Assembly: GCF_001949145.1 (NCBI RefSeq)
Contig: NW_019091781.1
Location: 41,342-98,356, forward strand
Source of the DNA: Acanthaster planci
Taxonomy: Eukaryota > Echinodermata > Asteroidea > Valvatida > Acanthasteridae
Length of the DNA: 57,015 nt
Reading direction: 5' to 3'
Part shown: one piece after another, positions 10,409 to 19,616 of the stretch
How positions within the stretch are numbered: position 1 is the first letter of the stretch
How the letters are laid out: each line of letters starts with the position of its first letter
Notes under the pieces: model-generated
What the model saw: the letters and a program-made list of their open reading frames with translations, nothing else
Database searches by the model: none
What the model was told of the DNA's origin: nothing
Position numbers and translations under genes: made by a program

Positions 10409-10846
10409 TGTGGCAAACGCAAGACAAACGGGACACCACTGGATTTGTCGTACAGTGAAACTTTGCCGTCTTCCTTTTATTTCGGACAACACTCACTAGA
10501 ATCAACTTGCAACACTCTCTAAAGAACAACTCCAGACCCAACTTGGCTGCCTACCCAGCCAGCCTCAAAAACGAACAGGATCACCACTCAACCGCAACAT
10601 TTCCCGCGCGCACCCATAAATCTCGTACAATGTTATACAATTCTGGCCAGCCGCCAATCATCTTCGCGCGCTTACAGATACTGATCCATTGTTACACATT
10701 GTTTTACATTGTTATACAAGTCTGGCTGGCCGCAATTTCCTAAAACAGCTTATTTCCGGAGCCACAGTCTCCAAGAGTCCACATTGAGTAGAGGCTCCGG
10801 CTGGGCGAGTAATATAAGGCGGAGCTAATCTGGGGCGTTCGCTACA
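10409..10846 (-). repeat. 5' LTR of gypsy element 1
   Basis: This 438-bp LTR starts TGTAGCG and ends GCCACA on the minus strand (TG...CA termini). It matches 6,280-6,607 except for an extra block of about 108 bp at 10,628-10,735. The extra block is bounded by two near-identical 28-bp copies (ACAATGTTATACAATTCTGG and ACATTGTTATACAAGTCTGG). Confidence 0.92.
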
Positions 10847-11127
10847 ATATCTTAGTTGTTTGTACATTCACATGCGATTTGCTCTGCTGCTTTAGGCGAT
10901 TGGTATACACCAATAATTTTGTGAGTTCATTCCGACTACCGATCTCTCGTGGAGAGTTCATGTTCTTATCATGGGGCGGCCGTTGCTGCCGAGCGCGCCA
11001 ACATGGCCGACACCCCAACGGTTTGCGTGACAAAAAAAACAATGTCTAGCAGGTCATGCCATAGATCAGAGTTGTAAATTATTTCCATTTCGGCTCTAGC
11101 AGGTATAACTGTGATTTATGTCAGGAA

Positions 11128-11304
11128 ATGGGTAGTATGTCTTTGGATTTGTGGGCCTCCTTTGCCCGTGAGGCCAAGGAGAAGGGCGCGAAGACGTTAG
11201 CACATGAAACTACGTCTCGCTCATTGAAGGAGTCTCAATATAGCCTTGGTCAAGTCGTTCGTCATTCAGCGCAACGCAGCGCTACCGCGCACCTGCCTGT
11301 ATAA
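11128..11304 (+). CDS. Short unknown ORF, 58 codons
   Basis: This is an uninterrupted small frame starting MGSMSLDLWASFAREAKEKG and ending HLPV*. Its composition (Ala/Lys/Glu helix, higher GC than the flanks) is more protein-like than the surrounding DNA. It has no neighbours that explain it and no family I recognise. It may be an exon, or chance. Confidence 0.2.
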   Translation: MGSMSLDLWASFAREAKEKGAKTLAHETTSRSLKESQYSLGQVVRHSAQRSATAHLPV

Positions 11305-11534
11305 TCCCTGATTTAAACCCTAATAAGAACGGTGTTCAATAAACACTAATAACAAAAATTCTTGCGCATCATGCTTTCTTCTTATTTACCGTATTAAAAA
11401 AAAGAAGAAATTATGGAAAGTTGGCTTGTAACTACTTCAACTACCGTCCACAAATACTTGCTCATCAAACATTTGTGGATAGAATGATTTTTTAAGCGTG
11501 ACTCTTACTGAATCTTAGCATCGTGGATACCACC

Positions 11535-12126
11535 CATTGATCTCCGTTATATAGACTGGATAGGACATCGCGTTCAAAACGCGTCCCTGAGAGTGTGTAA
11601 TATTAAAATCATTTTAGTGATGATGTTTTTAGTTTTGGCTCATCGAAACCAGACGGAAAAACACATGGACAGTTTGGACATCATAGTTACTGACAAAACC
11701 TATTGCATGTCCTGGTGGAATTTTCAAAGTTTTACACACTGAAAAAATAACGATTGAGCCAACCCAGAGTGAAAAATTGCTAAAGCGAGACTGTAGAAAA
11801 TAGGTGTAAAAAATGAATTAAAAAACAAACACCACAAAACAGGTTAACATTATTACTTTCGAGTGGGTTAGGCCTACTTGATAAGAAAATGGTCACTTAT
11901 TTCCGGAAATGATATTCTTGTATATTCTGTTAATTTTGGCCTGTTTCCGGGAGGGAGGCCGAGGCCTGGCTTAGCCATCATCCCATGAGAAGAAAGTTAT
12001 GTTGACCAGAAATGCACAGCATAGAGCATCACATTACCCTCCTGAAGCGCCACCATTGTTCGGTCGCGCATTTTGTGCACAAACAAAGCGCGATGTCCTA
12101 TCCAGTCTATGTAATGGAGATCAATG
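11535..12126. mobile_element. Short inverted-repeat unit, MITE-like
   Basis: A 38-bp arm at 11,535-11,572 (CATTGATCTCCGTTATATAG, then ACTGGATAGGACATCGCG) is repeated in inverse orientation at 12,089-12,126 with about three mismatches. It encloses about 516 bp with no ORF of note. No flanking target duplication is evident. It may be a small non-autonomous DNA transposon, or part of a longer palindromic unit. Confidence 0.6.
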
Positions 12127-12555
12127 TCGAAAACAAGGCGAAGAGCGACCTCACGCGGTCCAAAAAATGCAAATCAGCTGAACTGGGAAGAACGCCTTGG
12201 TGCAACCGTCCGCGGAAGCTGTATTGAACGGTGCTCATTATGCTAATGACAAGAGCCGATGTTTTAAATACGCTTTTGGATTGGTTCATTGCTACTTAGT
12301 AACTGCACAATTCAAGTCGGTCGTAAGGTGCAAGGTCAACTGAAAGCACACGTCTCTGAACATGTACATGACAAGTCAACAATATTAACCTTGCTAGCTG
12401 ATGAGAGAAATCGGAGATCGAGTTCGCCTTTGTTTTGTTTTGCCTTACTAATTGTGTTTTTTTTTTCAGACGAGCGCTATAGGCTTTGTATCTGGTCTGA
12501 GGAGCTCCAACCAGAAAGGTAAGAAAGCTCGTTAGTGCCATAGCAAGTATGTGCT

Positions 12556-12706
12556 CATAATTCGTTGTTACGGATTACTAATTTGTTATTACGGATTATC
12601 TTTTTCGTTATTACGAATTGTCAATTCGTTATTACAGATTGTTTATTTCGTTATTAGGGATCATTAATTCGTTATTACGGATTGTCAATTCGTTATTACG
12701 GTTGTT
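12556..12706. repeat. Minisatellite of TTCGTTATTACGGATT units
   Basis: Seven imperfect copies of a roughly 20-25 bp unit built on TTCGTTATTACGGATTGTC follow each other. Unit length varies and no frame is maintained. A T-tract lies upstream at 12,458-12,467. Confidence 0.85.
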
Positions 12707-13285
12707 TATTTGATCTGGTGAGTAGATAGGGGCCGATTCAAGACCAGCTTTTTCTCTGGGTACCTATCCGACCCCCCTCACCTCCCCCGAAAAATGAAAA
12801 AAAAATCTGTCCTTTGCCACCCCCGTTCGATTACGCCACAACAGTGAAATCTAACCTCATAGCGTGAGCTAACCAAGATGTGCAACGCTAAAAGCATTTA
12901 TTATAAAAACTGCTCGGTGAGGCAGCGAGGCACAGTCTCGAAACTTAGCCTGCGTCTCTGTATTCTGCCGAATTAGTTTTCCAACGGTTAACGGCTTCGT
13001 CCGTCTTCACTTTTGGGAGTTTATACGCCGAGGTTAAATTGGAAACACTGCGGAAAAGTATAAGGTGTGATCTCTGAAAAAAATATTGGCATCTAGGAAA
13101 AAAACGGAAAAAGTTTACGACATTCACGCCTAGAGTAGATATAACCAAAAGACGCAAACTATCAAAGCAAGAATCAAAAAATAACAAAAACAATATCTCT
13201 CTAGAAATTATTTTTGTAAAAGTTGCTCCCAATGCTATAGGTGTTTTGCGTGTCAATTTTGTTATAAAGTCTATATTCGATCAAC

Positions 13286-13845
13286 GTGTCGGACGCTTTC
13301 AACTGCGTCGAGAGCAATGATAGTTGCATTCAGAAGAATGTCATTTTTGTTATAAATGCTATAATTGTGAATTTTGTACGTCATGTGAAAGTTGTTTTTG
13401 CTGTTACAATTGCAACGAATCTGACGATTGTTACGACTGTCAAAATTGCAGAGATTGAGAAAATTGTGAATATTGCGACAGTTGCGAAGATTGTATTGAT
13501 TGTAATAACTGTGTAGAATGTAACAGTTGTTATTGTTGTACCGATGCTGATTACTGCACCAAATGCAAAACCTGTACTGACTTTAGATATTACATAAACT
13601 GTGAAGGCTTACATGGTGAATCGTATGCAATATTTATTTACGACAGCAACAGCGGTTATGGTTGCTATAAAAGACTGAGATTTAGAACACCAGACGACCC
13701 CTATCCCAAAACTGATGTGGATCTAGAAGCAGGAAAAAAAGGCTTAATAATTGAATATGACGAAGATGTAGAAATAACTGTTACTCCTCCAGCGCAACCT
13801 TTACCCGAAAACAATAACGCACGTTTAATAGAAGTGGCAGATTGA
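13286..13845 (+). pseudogene. Cysteine-rich CxxC-repeat protein of the viral element
   Basis: From 13,339 the frame reads a long run of C-x-x-C units (it begins CHFCYKCYNCEFCTSC), with about 30 cysteines over about 80 residues. An acidic C-terminal domain of about 90 residues without cysteines follows, ending at 13,845. Two lesions are visible. A one-base frameshift near 13,338 separates it from the first residues (frame from 13,286, which carries C-x7-C). A TGA lies inside the Cys array near 13,453. The tail contains GLIIEYDEDVE, and almost the same words recur in the minus-strand frame at 21,025-21,216. The CxxC array suggests metal binding. The family is unknown to me. Confidence 0.65.
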
Positions 13846-13980
13846 GCCGAAAAAATGAAAAATATTGCGTACATTGAAACAAAACACAATACTCGGAATG
13901 GAAACAAAAACGTTTAGCAACTGTAATAAAAATAAACCATTTTCTGAGTTCAAATTAAAAATTAACCAAACAATTAGTAA

Positions 13981-14181
13981 ATGTTGCTAGCAATGTTTAA
14001 CAAATGGCAGACGCAGAAATTACTGCACGAACGATATAAATGCCATTGTTCGGAATGCAGACCTCCATTTACAAACGAAAAAGCGCGTAATGTTGAAGGT
14101 TATATACCACAGGACCTGTCTTGCGAACAAGAAAAATATAAGTGCAATTGTAGAATCTGTACACAGAAAACATTCACATAA
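13981..14181 (+). CDS. Small Cys-motif protein, 66 aa, unknown
   Basis: An intact short frame with two similar cysteine clusters: YKCHCSECRPPF near residue 20 and YKCNCRICTQKTF at the C-terminus. The paired K-C-x-C-x2-C pattern suggests a small zinc-binding protein. It lies between the CxxC-repeat gene and a hairpin, on the same strand, and is one of the few unbroken genes in the element. The first or third ATG (third-codon region, MFNKWQ) could be the start. Function unknown. Confidence 0.5.
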   Translation: MLLAMFNKWQTQKLLHERYKCHCSECRPPFTNEKARNVEGYIPQDLSCEQEKYKCNCRICTQKTFT

Positions 14182-14202
14182 AACTATCGAGTAAACGTTT
14201 AA

Positions 14203-14275
14203 TTAAACCTCACCCTCAAACTTTGAGGATGAAGTTTAATAAAGTCAGCCTCTTCTAATTTTAGAGGAAGCCAAT
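14203..14275 (+). terminator. Two adjacent hairpins after the small Cys gene
   Basis: CCTCAAACTTTGAGG is a perfect short hairpin. About 30 bases later CCTCT and AGAGG pair around a short A/T loop. They lie 30-90 bases past the stop at 14,181. In several protist-infecting large viruses and virophages, intergenic hairpins mark transcript ends; applying that here is inference. Confidence 0.45.
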
Positions 14276-14619
14276 ATTAACGAAAAAATTAGATATAATA
14301 TAAAAAAGACTAATATATAGAAGGATGAATAGGCCAAATAACAGAGATGCCAAACCACGCTATCGACCAGTGCTATCTAACTTAAGATAACATAAAAAGT
14401 ACTTTTTAACTGTCTTTGTCAGGTAGTATAGCATACCCTTATTCACACTTGCCTCTCGAAGAGGCCATACGAAACAAGAACTCGTACGCGCGATTCAAGT
14501 GAGCCAGCGTTCGTTCAAACCCTACAGCCGAAAACATATCGTCAACTCTTACAAATAGCCCAAGACAATGACATGTCATTACAGCAATCAGATTATTCAA
14601 ATATTTCACTAAACCGGAA

Positions 14620-15446
14620 GTGATGGCAGAGGTAGACATCCAAAGCGTCCGACGCTTCCAAGGTAACTACAGAAATTGGGAATTGAAGCTTAGTTTCTTT
14701 ACCGATGATTTGATGCACTTTTTCGATTTCTACAAAAGGTGCATCGAAGAGAAAGCGTTGGGCGAGTTTAAACAGATAGGATCTTACAAATTGCAAACAG
14801 CAATAAAAGTTCAGTTCAAATTAGAGAAACCCGAACAAATCAAAATCGGTCTTTTTACGTTTACGAGTAAAAATATCATGGTTATTTCTGAGCGAGAGGT
14901 CAAAAACGCCTTGGAGGAACAAAAAACAAAAGCATACAGAAGACGTGTAAGCACATACCCAACAAGGCTCAGGCTGGTTATTTGATAAAGTTGTCGCGTT
15001 TTACATCAACGTGGCGCGATATAACCCAGTCGGTGCCACCCACATTCCATTTCCCAAAGAACTGGCAGAGAAGAAAGCGATTATTAACGTTCAAAACAAA
15101 GATCAAGAATGTATACCCAGCTGAGAGCTGCTTTGGGGTTATATTCCGACAACGTCAAAAGTCAACTCGAAATCAATATAGACTATGAAATACACGAGGA
15201 AAGAACTTCGGCGTGTACGACAGCAGACGGTTTAATTTTACAAACGTGGGTTTTCCCATTCCGATATCGCAGATTTCACGCATTGAATCACAAAATAATT
15301 TGGTGATAAATGTACTTGGTTACACAGGGAAAGATGGTTTATTTATGCTTTATAGAAGCAAAGTTAAAGGCAAAAAATCTATTTACTTTATTGTACCAGA
15401 GGAGAAAAAGCCCACTATTGTTGGATCAAAAATTACTCTAGATTAA
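14620..15446 (+). pseudogene. N-terminal domain preceding the polymerase
   Basis: Three frames cover this part. The first (14,620-14,985) starts MMAEVDIQSVRRF and contains FTSKNIMVISEREVKNALEE. It is followed out of frame by short blocks including KELAEKKAIINVQNKDQEC near 15,060-15,110, and then INVLGYTGKDGLFMLYRS near 15,310-15,355. Such blocks precede family-B polymerases in many invertebrate Polinton-like loci; this is recalled family knowledge, not a search. Its role is unknown, perhaps terminal-protein or accessory. It could have been a separate protein or part of a polyprotein. Confidence 0.6.
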
Positions 15447-15966
15447 TAGGCGCTGTCGGCAATCCCGAACACACAGCCAAGGCAAGGACATGGCGCCTTG
15501 CAAAGTCGAATTACCTGTAAAGGGTCAATATATTTTCAAATTTGAAAACTACACAAATAAACAGGACACCCCCTTTGTTATTTACGCGGATTTCGAGTCT
15601 GTTTTAGAGCGTCTTCCATCAGAACCATTAAACACGATTAAAACGCAACTTCACAGGCCCTGTGGCTATTCTTTCGCGGTGGTGCGATGTGACGGTGTGT
15701 GTACTAGTTGTGAAACATTTTGAGGCCAAGATGCAGCTATTCATTTCGTACAATCGCGATCGCGAGAAGTTCACACGATTAACAAAAAATTTGCAGATCC
15801 AACGCCCCTCGCCTTGTCACCCATGTTCCAGAAACGCCACGATGAATGCAACATCTGCTGGACGTGTGAAACGAGAGAATCACAATGTCAATGTCCTATC
15901 CCAGATGAGCCAAAGACAAACGACCAAAAAAGCGGCTTCACAGAAAAGCGCAGTTTCACAGAATAC

Positions 15967-16075
15967 AACTGCTTGAGCTGTGAGAAGCCAATCAGTAAAT
16001 TTCGCAAAGTCCGCGATCACTGCCACATCGCGGGTAAGTACAGGGGCCCAGCACATGCTCATTGTAATCTAAAAC
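15967..16075 (+). other. Endonuclease VII-like zinc finger inside the polymerase frame
   Basis: Within the 308-codon frame 15,814-16,740 lies CLSC, then about 11 residues on VRDHCHIAGKYRGPAHAHCN. This is the C-x2-C...D-H-C-H...G...R-G...C-N pattern of recombination endonuclease VII-type HNH nucleases, which cut branched DNA. The metal-binding cysteines and the D-H-x-H core are intact. A second C-x2-C pair (CNICWTCE) lies just upstream at 15,847-15,870. Confidence 0.75.
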
Positions 16076-17902
16076 TCCGAGTCGTGCCTAAACAAACACA
16101 AGTCCCGGTGATCTTGCACAACTCGGAGAAATACGACGCGCATCTGGTTATGCAAGGCGCTCGTGTTTTCAACGGTAGTAAAATCGGCGTCATTGCTAAA
16201 AGCACCGAGAATTATATATCCTTCTCATTTGGTCAACTTCGATTGCTCGACTCATTTCATTTCATGGCAGCTTCGCTCGATCGATTGGTCAAAAACCTCT
16301 TCCCTAGCGATTTCAACCTGCTCCGTGAAAGATTTCCAAAGAACACGGACTTGCTTTTAGAGAAAGGCGTTTACCCATACAAATACATAGATTCTTTCGA
16401 TCGATTTGAAGAAACCAGCCTGCCAACTTCAGACGCGTTTTATAGCTCGTTGAAGCAACAGACTGTTACCGAAGAACAACACGTCAAAGCTCAAAATGTA
16501 TGGCAAACGTTTAGGTGTCAAAATCTCGGAGACTACAACAATCCCTACGTCGAAACGGACACGTTGTTATTGCGTGTGTGTTTGAGAATTTTCGGAAGGT
16601 CTGCAAAACGAATTACTGTTAGACTCAGCCAATTATTACAAGTTTCCGGATTTATCATAAGATGCGCTTTTGAAACACTCTGGCACGGAACTAGAGCTAT
16701 TGACAAACAACGACAAACACTTCTTTTTCGAACGGGCTAAAAGAGGCAGCATCTCGAGCGTTGAAGCGAAACGTTATGCCAAAGCCAACAAACCTTCTTT
16801 ACCCGACTACGACTCAGACATTCAGACGTCTCAAATAATGTACCTCGATGCGAATAACTTATACGGTTGGGCAATGAGTCAACCGTTACCCATCAAGAAA
16901 TTTCAGTGGGTTAAAGACACATCCAAGTTTACTTCCGAGTACTTCGCGAAGCTTTCACAGTATGCTTCAAGGGTTACATGCTCGAAGTGACGCTCGATTA
17001 CCAACGGCACTTACATGATTTACACGACTTTCCACTTGCGCCTGAAAACATCTCAGGCCCTAACGAATGGCTGTCAGACTATCAGAATGATTTGCTATGG
17101 AATGGAGAAAAGGTTACATCCGTTGACAAGCTGGTGGCGACTTTGGACGCCAAGCACAAATACGTTGTACACTATCGCACGTTGCAGAAATACTTAGAGG
17201 TAGGTCTACAGCTAAAAGAGGTCCACCGTGTAATGTCGTTTAAACAGGCGCCTTGGATGAAAAGTTACATCGACAAAAACATCGAGTTGCGGAAACGAAC
17301 CCAGTCTGATTTCGAGAGGGACTTTTTCAAATTAATGAACAACTCGGTATTTGGCAAGACGATGTGAGAGACCTAATTAACAGACATCTGCTTAGAGATC
17401 TTCAAGACGTCGATCGATTCAAGAAACTAACTTCCAAAGCCCACTATAAGACGACTACGACATTCAAAGAGTGCGATCTATCGTTCGTTGAAATGTACCG
17501 CATAATACCCAAGTTGAATAAGCCGATCTATTGCGGCGTAAGTGTGATTGATTTAAACGTTGATGAAAGAGCGCGAGTTATTCGATTTGAGCAACTACGA
17601 GTTATACGGTAAAAATTTGGCGGTAAAGTTATTTTAGAAGCCATTGTATACGGCCAAAAATGTATTCGATTTTAATGTAGATCAAAATTTGAAGAAGGCA
17701 AAAGGAGTTACAAAAACCTTCTAACACATGCTGCATATAACAATTGATTATTCGAACGGACACAGGACTTTAATAAACAGCAACTGTTTAGATCTGACAA
17801 ACACCTATTATTCACATTTACACAAAATAAACTGAGCCTTTCGCCTTTAGACACGAAACGCTATATTTTATCAAAGGGGGTTAAAACTTTAGCCTAAGGG
17901 CA

Positions 17903-18228
17903 TTATTCTATCGGCGGAAATTTGGTATCTGCAGGCACGACTTTAAGCTCTTCTCTGACGAAACTCTGTTTGGGGCCCCCGAGTAAATAGTATAAAGTCG
18001 ACCCCATTTTTACCTTTTTACCTCGAACTCGTTTAAATTGACTCGTGGGCTTTTCAATTTGGTAAACGTCCAAAGACCAGACGGGATCGGTCGCCCTTCT
18101 GACGGTACCGCCTTCTTGCTCACCTGCATAATATAGGTACCTAACGACCGCGTCTGAAGGTAGTTCTCTTTGGGTTCCTCTAGGAGGTGCGCTAGGTACT
18201 TAACGAAATGAGACACGAAACTTTCCAC
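17903..18228 (-). pseudogene. Unknown minus-strand gene of the viral element, frameshifted
   Basis: One frame (18,228-18,010) reads SHFVKYLAHLLEEPKENYLQ and later SEGRPIPSGLWTFTKLKSP. A second overlapping frame continues from about 18,020 to a stop at 17,903 with LYYLLGGPKQSFVREELKVV. One frameshift near 18,015 separates them. It is the last gene of the minus-strand arm, and its end overlaps the polymerase C-terminal block, so the two transcription units converge here. Not recognised. Confidence 0.45.
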
Positions 18229-18404
18229 AAACGAGATCTATTGGGTAAATACGAAGACTTATTTTTTTGCGGCAGGTGTGTCTTTAATCACGTTGTCTTT
18301 CGTGTTTGTAATTTGGAAGTAAATCGGTTAAAATATAGTCTATTGGAAAACACGTCCAGTCAATACAAAAAAAAATTGAACCCAGCCATCGGCTAAAAGT
18401 TCAA

Positions 18405-18490
18405 CGAGCTATCAAGGGCAAAAGACGCGAAGTCACCATAACACACAACCCGAGCACCATAGCAGCCGGTCACACGCTGTCTCGATTAAA
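18405..18490 (+). pseudogene. Possible capsid protein N-terminal stub
   Basis: A short plus-strand frame reads KRREVTITHNPSTIAAGHTL. I recall similar openings (charged stretch, then 'NPSTI-x-x-G') at the N-terminus of major-capsid-type proteins in Polinton/adintovirus-like loci. The frame then hits the downstream gene, which runs on the opposite strand, so only the start remains and the body is gone. It is a short match from memory and could be coincidence. Confidence 0.3.
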
Positions 18491-18502
18491 ATTTTACCGT
18501 CT

Positions 18503-18889
18503 TTATTGTTGACGACTTCTTGTCGTTCGTTTCTCAAAGAAAAAAAGTAAGCTCGTTATCTGATCGTTTACAAGTGACTTAGCGCTTTTGATCGGGCCTA
18601 ACGTGGTACATAGTACATACGAGGGCTGCCCGTTAAAGAAATTGAAGTGATTGTTTATTTCTCGACAGCGTATCCAAAGCTCGTCAAAAGGATTTGCATT
18701 TATCTTTCCCTTATAAATAACGTTTGGCACGAGCCTACCTCTTGGCAGATTTAAAAGTTTGCCGACTTCTTTACCCAATTTTAATTTGAGATTTAAATCA
18801 GTTATCATTATCGTTACCAAATTTGACTTTTCGTGAACTTTAAAACTCACACCCGGAATGGCGTTTAAAATAAAATCAAACCAATCCAT
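18503..18889 (-). CDS. Unbroken viral-element protein, 128 codons, possible capsid-associated
   Basis: An intact frame starting MDWFDFILNAIPGVSFKVHE, with blocks KLGKEVGKLLNLPRG, VYKGKINANPFDELWIRC-like text and NNHFNFFNGQPS. The alternating hydrophobic pattern suggests a beta-rich fold. Similar blocks occur beside Polinton-like polymerases in invertebrate genomes as I recall them, so a minor capsid or penton role is possible but unproven. It is preceded by about 24 bases of spacer and the next minus gene, consistent with compact viral packing. The frame's C-terminus (FFFEKRTTRSRQQ) may be post-frameshift sequence. Confidence 0.5.
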   Translation of the reverse strand: MDWFDFILNAIPGVSFKVHEKSNLVTIMITDLNLKLKLGKEVGKLLNLPRGRLVPNVIYKGKINANPFDELWIRCREINNHFNFFNGQPSYVLCTTLGPIKSAKSLVNDQITSLLFFFEKRTTRSRQQ

Positions 18890-18912
18890 GTTATAAAACC
18901 CGGGTGGAATAA

Positions 18913-19505
18913 TTACATTTCCCTGTTCACCACCTTGTAAAAAAATCTGCGTGTGTTTCTCTCTTGTGCAATCGATGCATCACCAGAGCGTTTGAACCAG
19001 AAGCCGTGACTAAAAGAGTAGGCCTGGTTTCGGTTTGAGCGGTTCGGATGGTTCTCGTTGTTTCTTCGTTGTCGTCGCCTAAAAATCCCTCTTGAATAAA
19101 TTCTAAAGCGATGCGGCGAGCCTCTTTGTAAGTATCGACTCTGACCTCGAGTTAAAAGTATTAAATAAATTAATGCGTTTTCTGTCTCTTTGTCTGATCC
19201 CGAAGGTTTATTTGTTAACGTTCTGATTTGATTCTCAAGGTCATTTGTTTTTGTACCCGTTTCGTAAGCTCGTATGTAGTCTCTTATTACGTCGTAAAAC
19301 ATAACCAAAGTACCCATCTGCAATTCTGAAAATGGTACTATCAGTTCGAGTGCTTGTTTAATATCCGTGTTAATAACATATATTGATGAGTCAGCCTGTA
19401 ATGCTGGTCTTACTCCATCGGGAGCTCTTTCTGTGGGGCTTCCTTCTATTTGAGTTTGCCATTCGATTTCGGTGGATTTTGTAATGTTGAGTAACCGGAG
19501 CGAAA
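18913..19505 (-). pseudogene. Unknown minus-strand gene of the viral element, frameshifted
   Basis: The frame is open from about 19,505 without an ATG near its start. It includes QTQIEGSPTERAPDGVRPAL and SSIYVINTDIKQALELIVPF, then the in-frame methionine at 19,323 (MQMGTLVMFYDVIRDYIRAY), and ALIYLILLTRGQ. After about 19,150 the plausible protein sequence (ARRIALEFIQEGFLGDD) moves to another frame and ends near 18,930. There is thus one frameshift inside and probably one at the 5' end. No family recognised. Confidence 0.45.
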
Positions 19506-19522
19506 GCTTACTTTTCTAACTT

Positions 19523-19612
19523 TTATTTTTTATCGCCTTTTAAATTGTCGATTTGATTTTCTAATTTAAACATCTGCTCGCTTTTGGTCAAGTAAAACGT
19601 TTGAGTCTCCAT
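19523..19612 (-). CDS. Micro-ORF, 29 aa, heptad-like
   Basis: A very short intact frame (METQTFYLTKSEQMFKLENQ and nine more residues) starts 4 bases after the stop of the zinc-ribbon gene. It shows a leucine/phenylalanine-glutamate-asparagine pattern like a coiled coil. The tight spacing fits a real small gene, but at this length chance cannot be excluded. Confidence 0.3.
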   Translation of the reverse strand: METQTFYLTKSEQMFKLENQIDNLKGDKK

Positions 19613-19616
19613 TTTA

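Larger units (their letters stand above)
6280..10846 (-). mobile_element. Ty3/gypsy LTR retrotransposon, deletion derivative
   Basis: Two long terminal repeats bracket gag, RNase H and integrase remnants, all reading on the minus strand. A primer-binding site abuts the 5' LTR and a purine tract abuts the 3' LTR. The order seen, from 10,846 downward, is: 5' LTR, PBS, short gag N-terminus, RNase H, an alanine/proline repeat linker, integrase, a zinc-finger tail, purine tract and 3' LTR. Protease, reverse transcriptase and most of gag are absent, so this copy cannot move by itself. Integrase after RNase H identifies the Ty3/gypsy lineage. No clear target-site duplication was found. Confidence 0.9.
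14620..17920 (+). pseudogene. Protein-primed-type family B DNA polymerase, multiply broken
   Basis: This would be the element's replicative polymerase. In order: an N-terminal region (14,620-15,446) of the type found before polymerase in Polinton-like elements; exonuclease motif VIYADFES at about 15,570-15,600; an endonuclease-VII-like finger at 15,967-16,073; the exonuclease region with HNSEKYDAHLV; palm motif A, MYLDANNLYGWAM, at 16,840-16,876; and motif B, KLMNNSVFGKTM, at 17,331-17,366. The C-terminal block LSPLDTKRYIL is at about 17,838-17,870. Breaks occur near 14,960, 15,120, 15,210, 15,720, 16,670, 16,985 and 17,365. The stretch that should carry motif C (DTD) is missing between about 17,600 and 17,760. 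It is not functional. Confidence 0.9.

Noticed and set aside
12945-13256. Minus-strand 103-codon frame at the left edge of the viral element
   Set aside because: No motif, and it opposes the plus-strand arm. The plus strand here is partly open as well, so neither is convincing.
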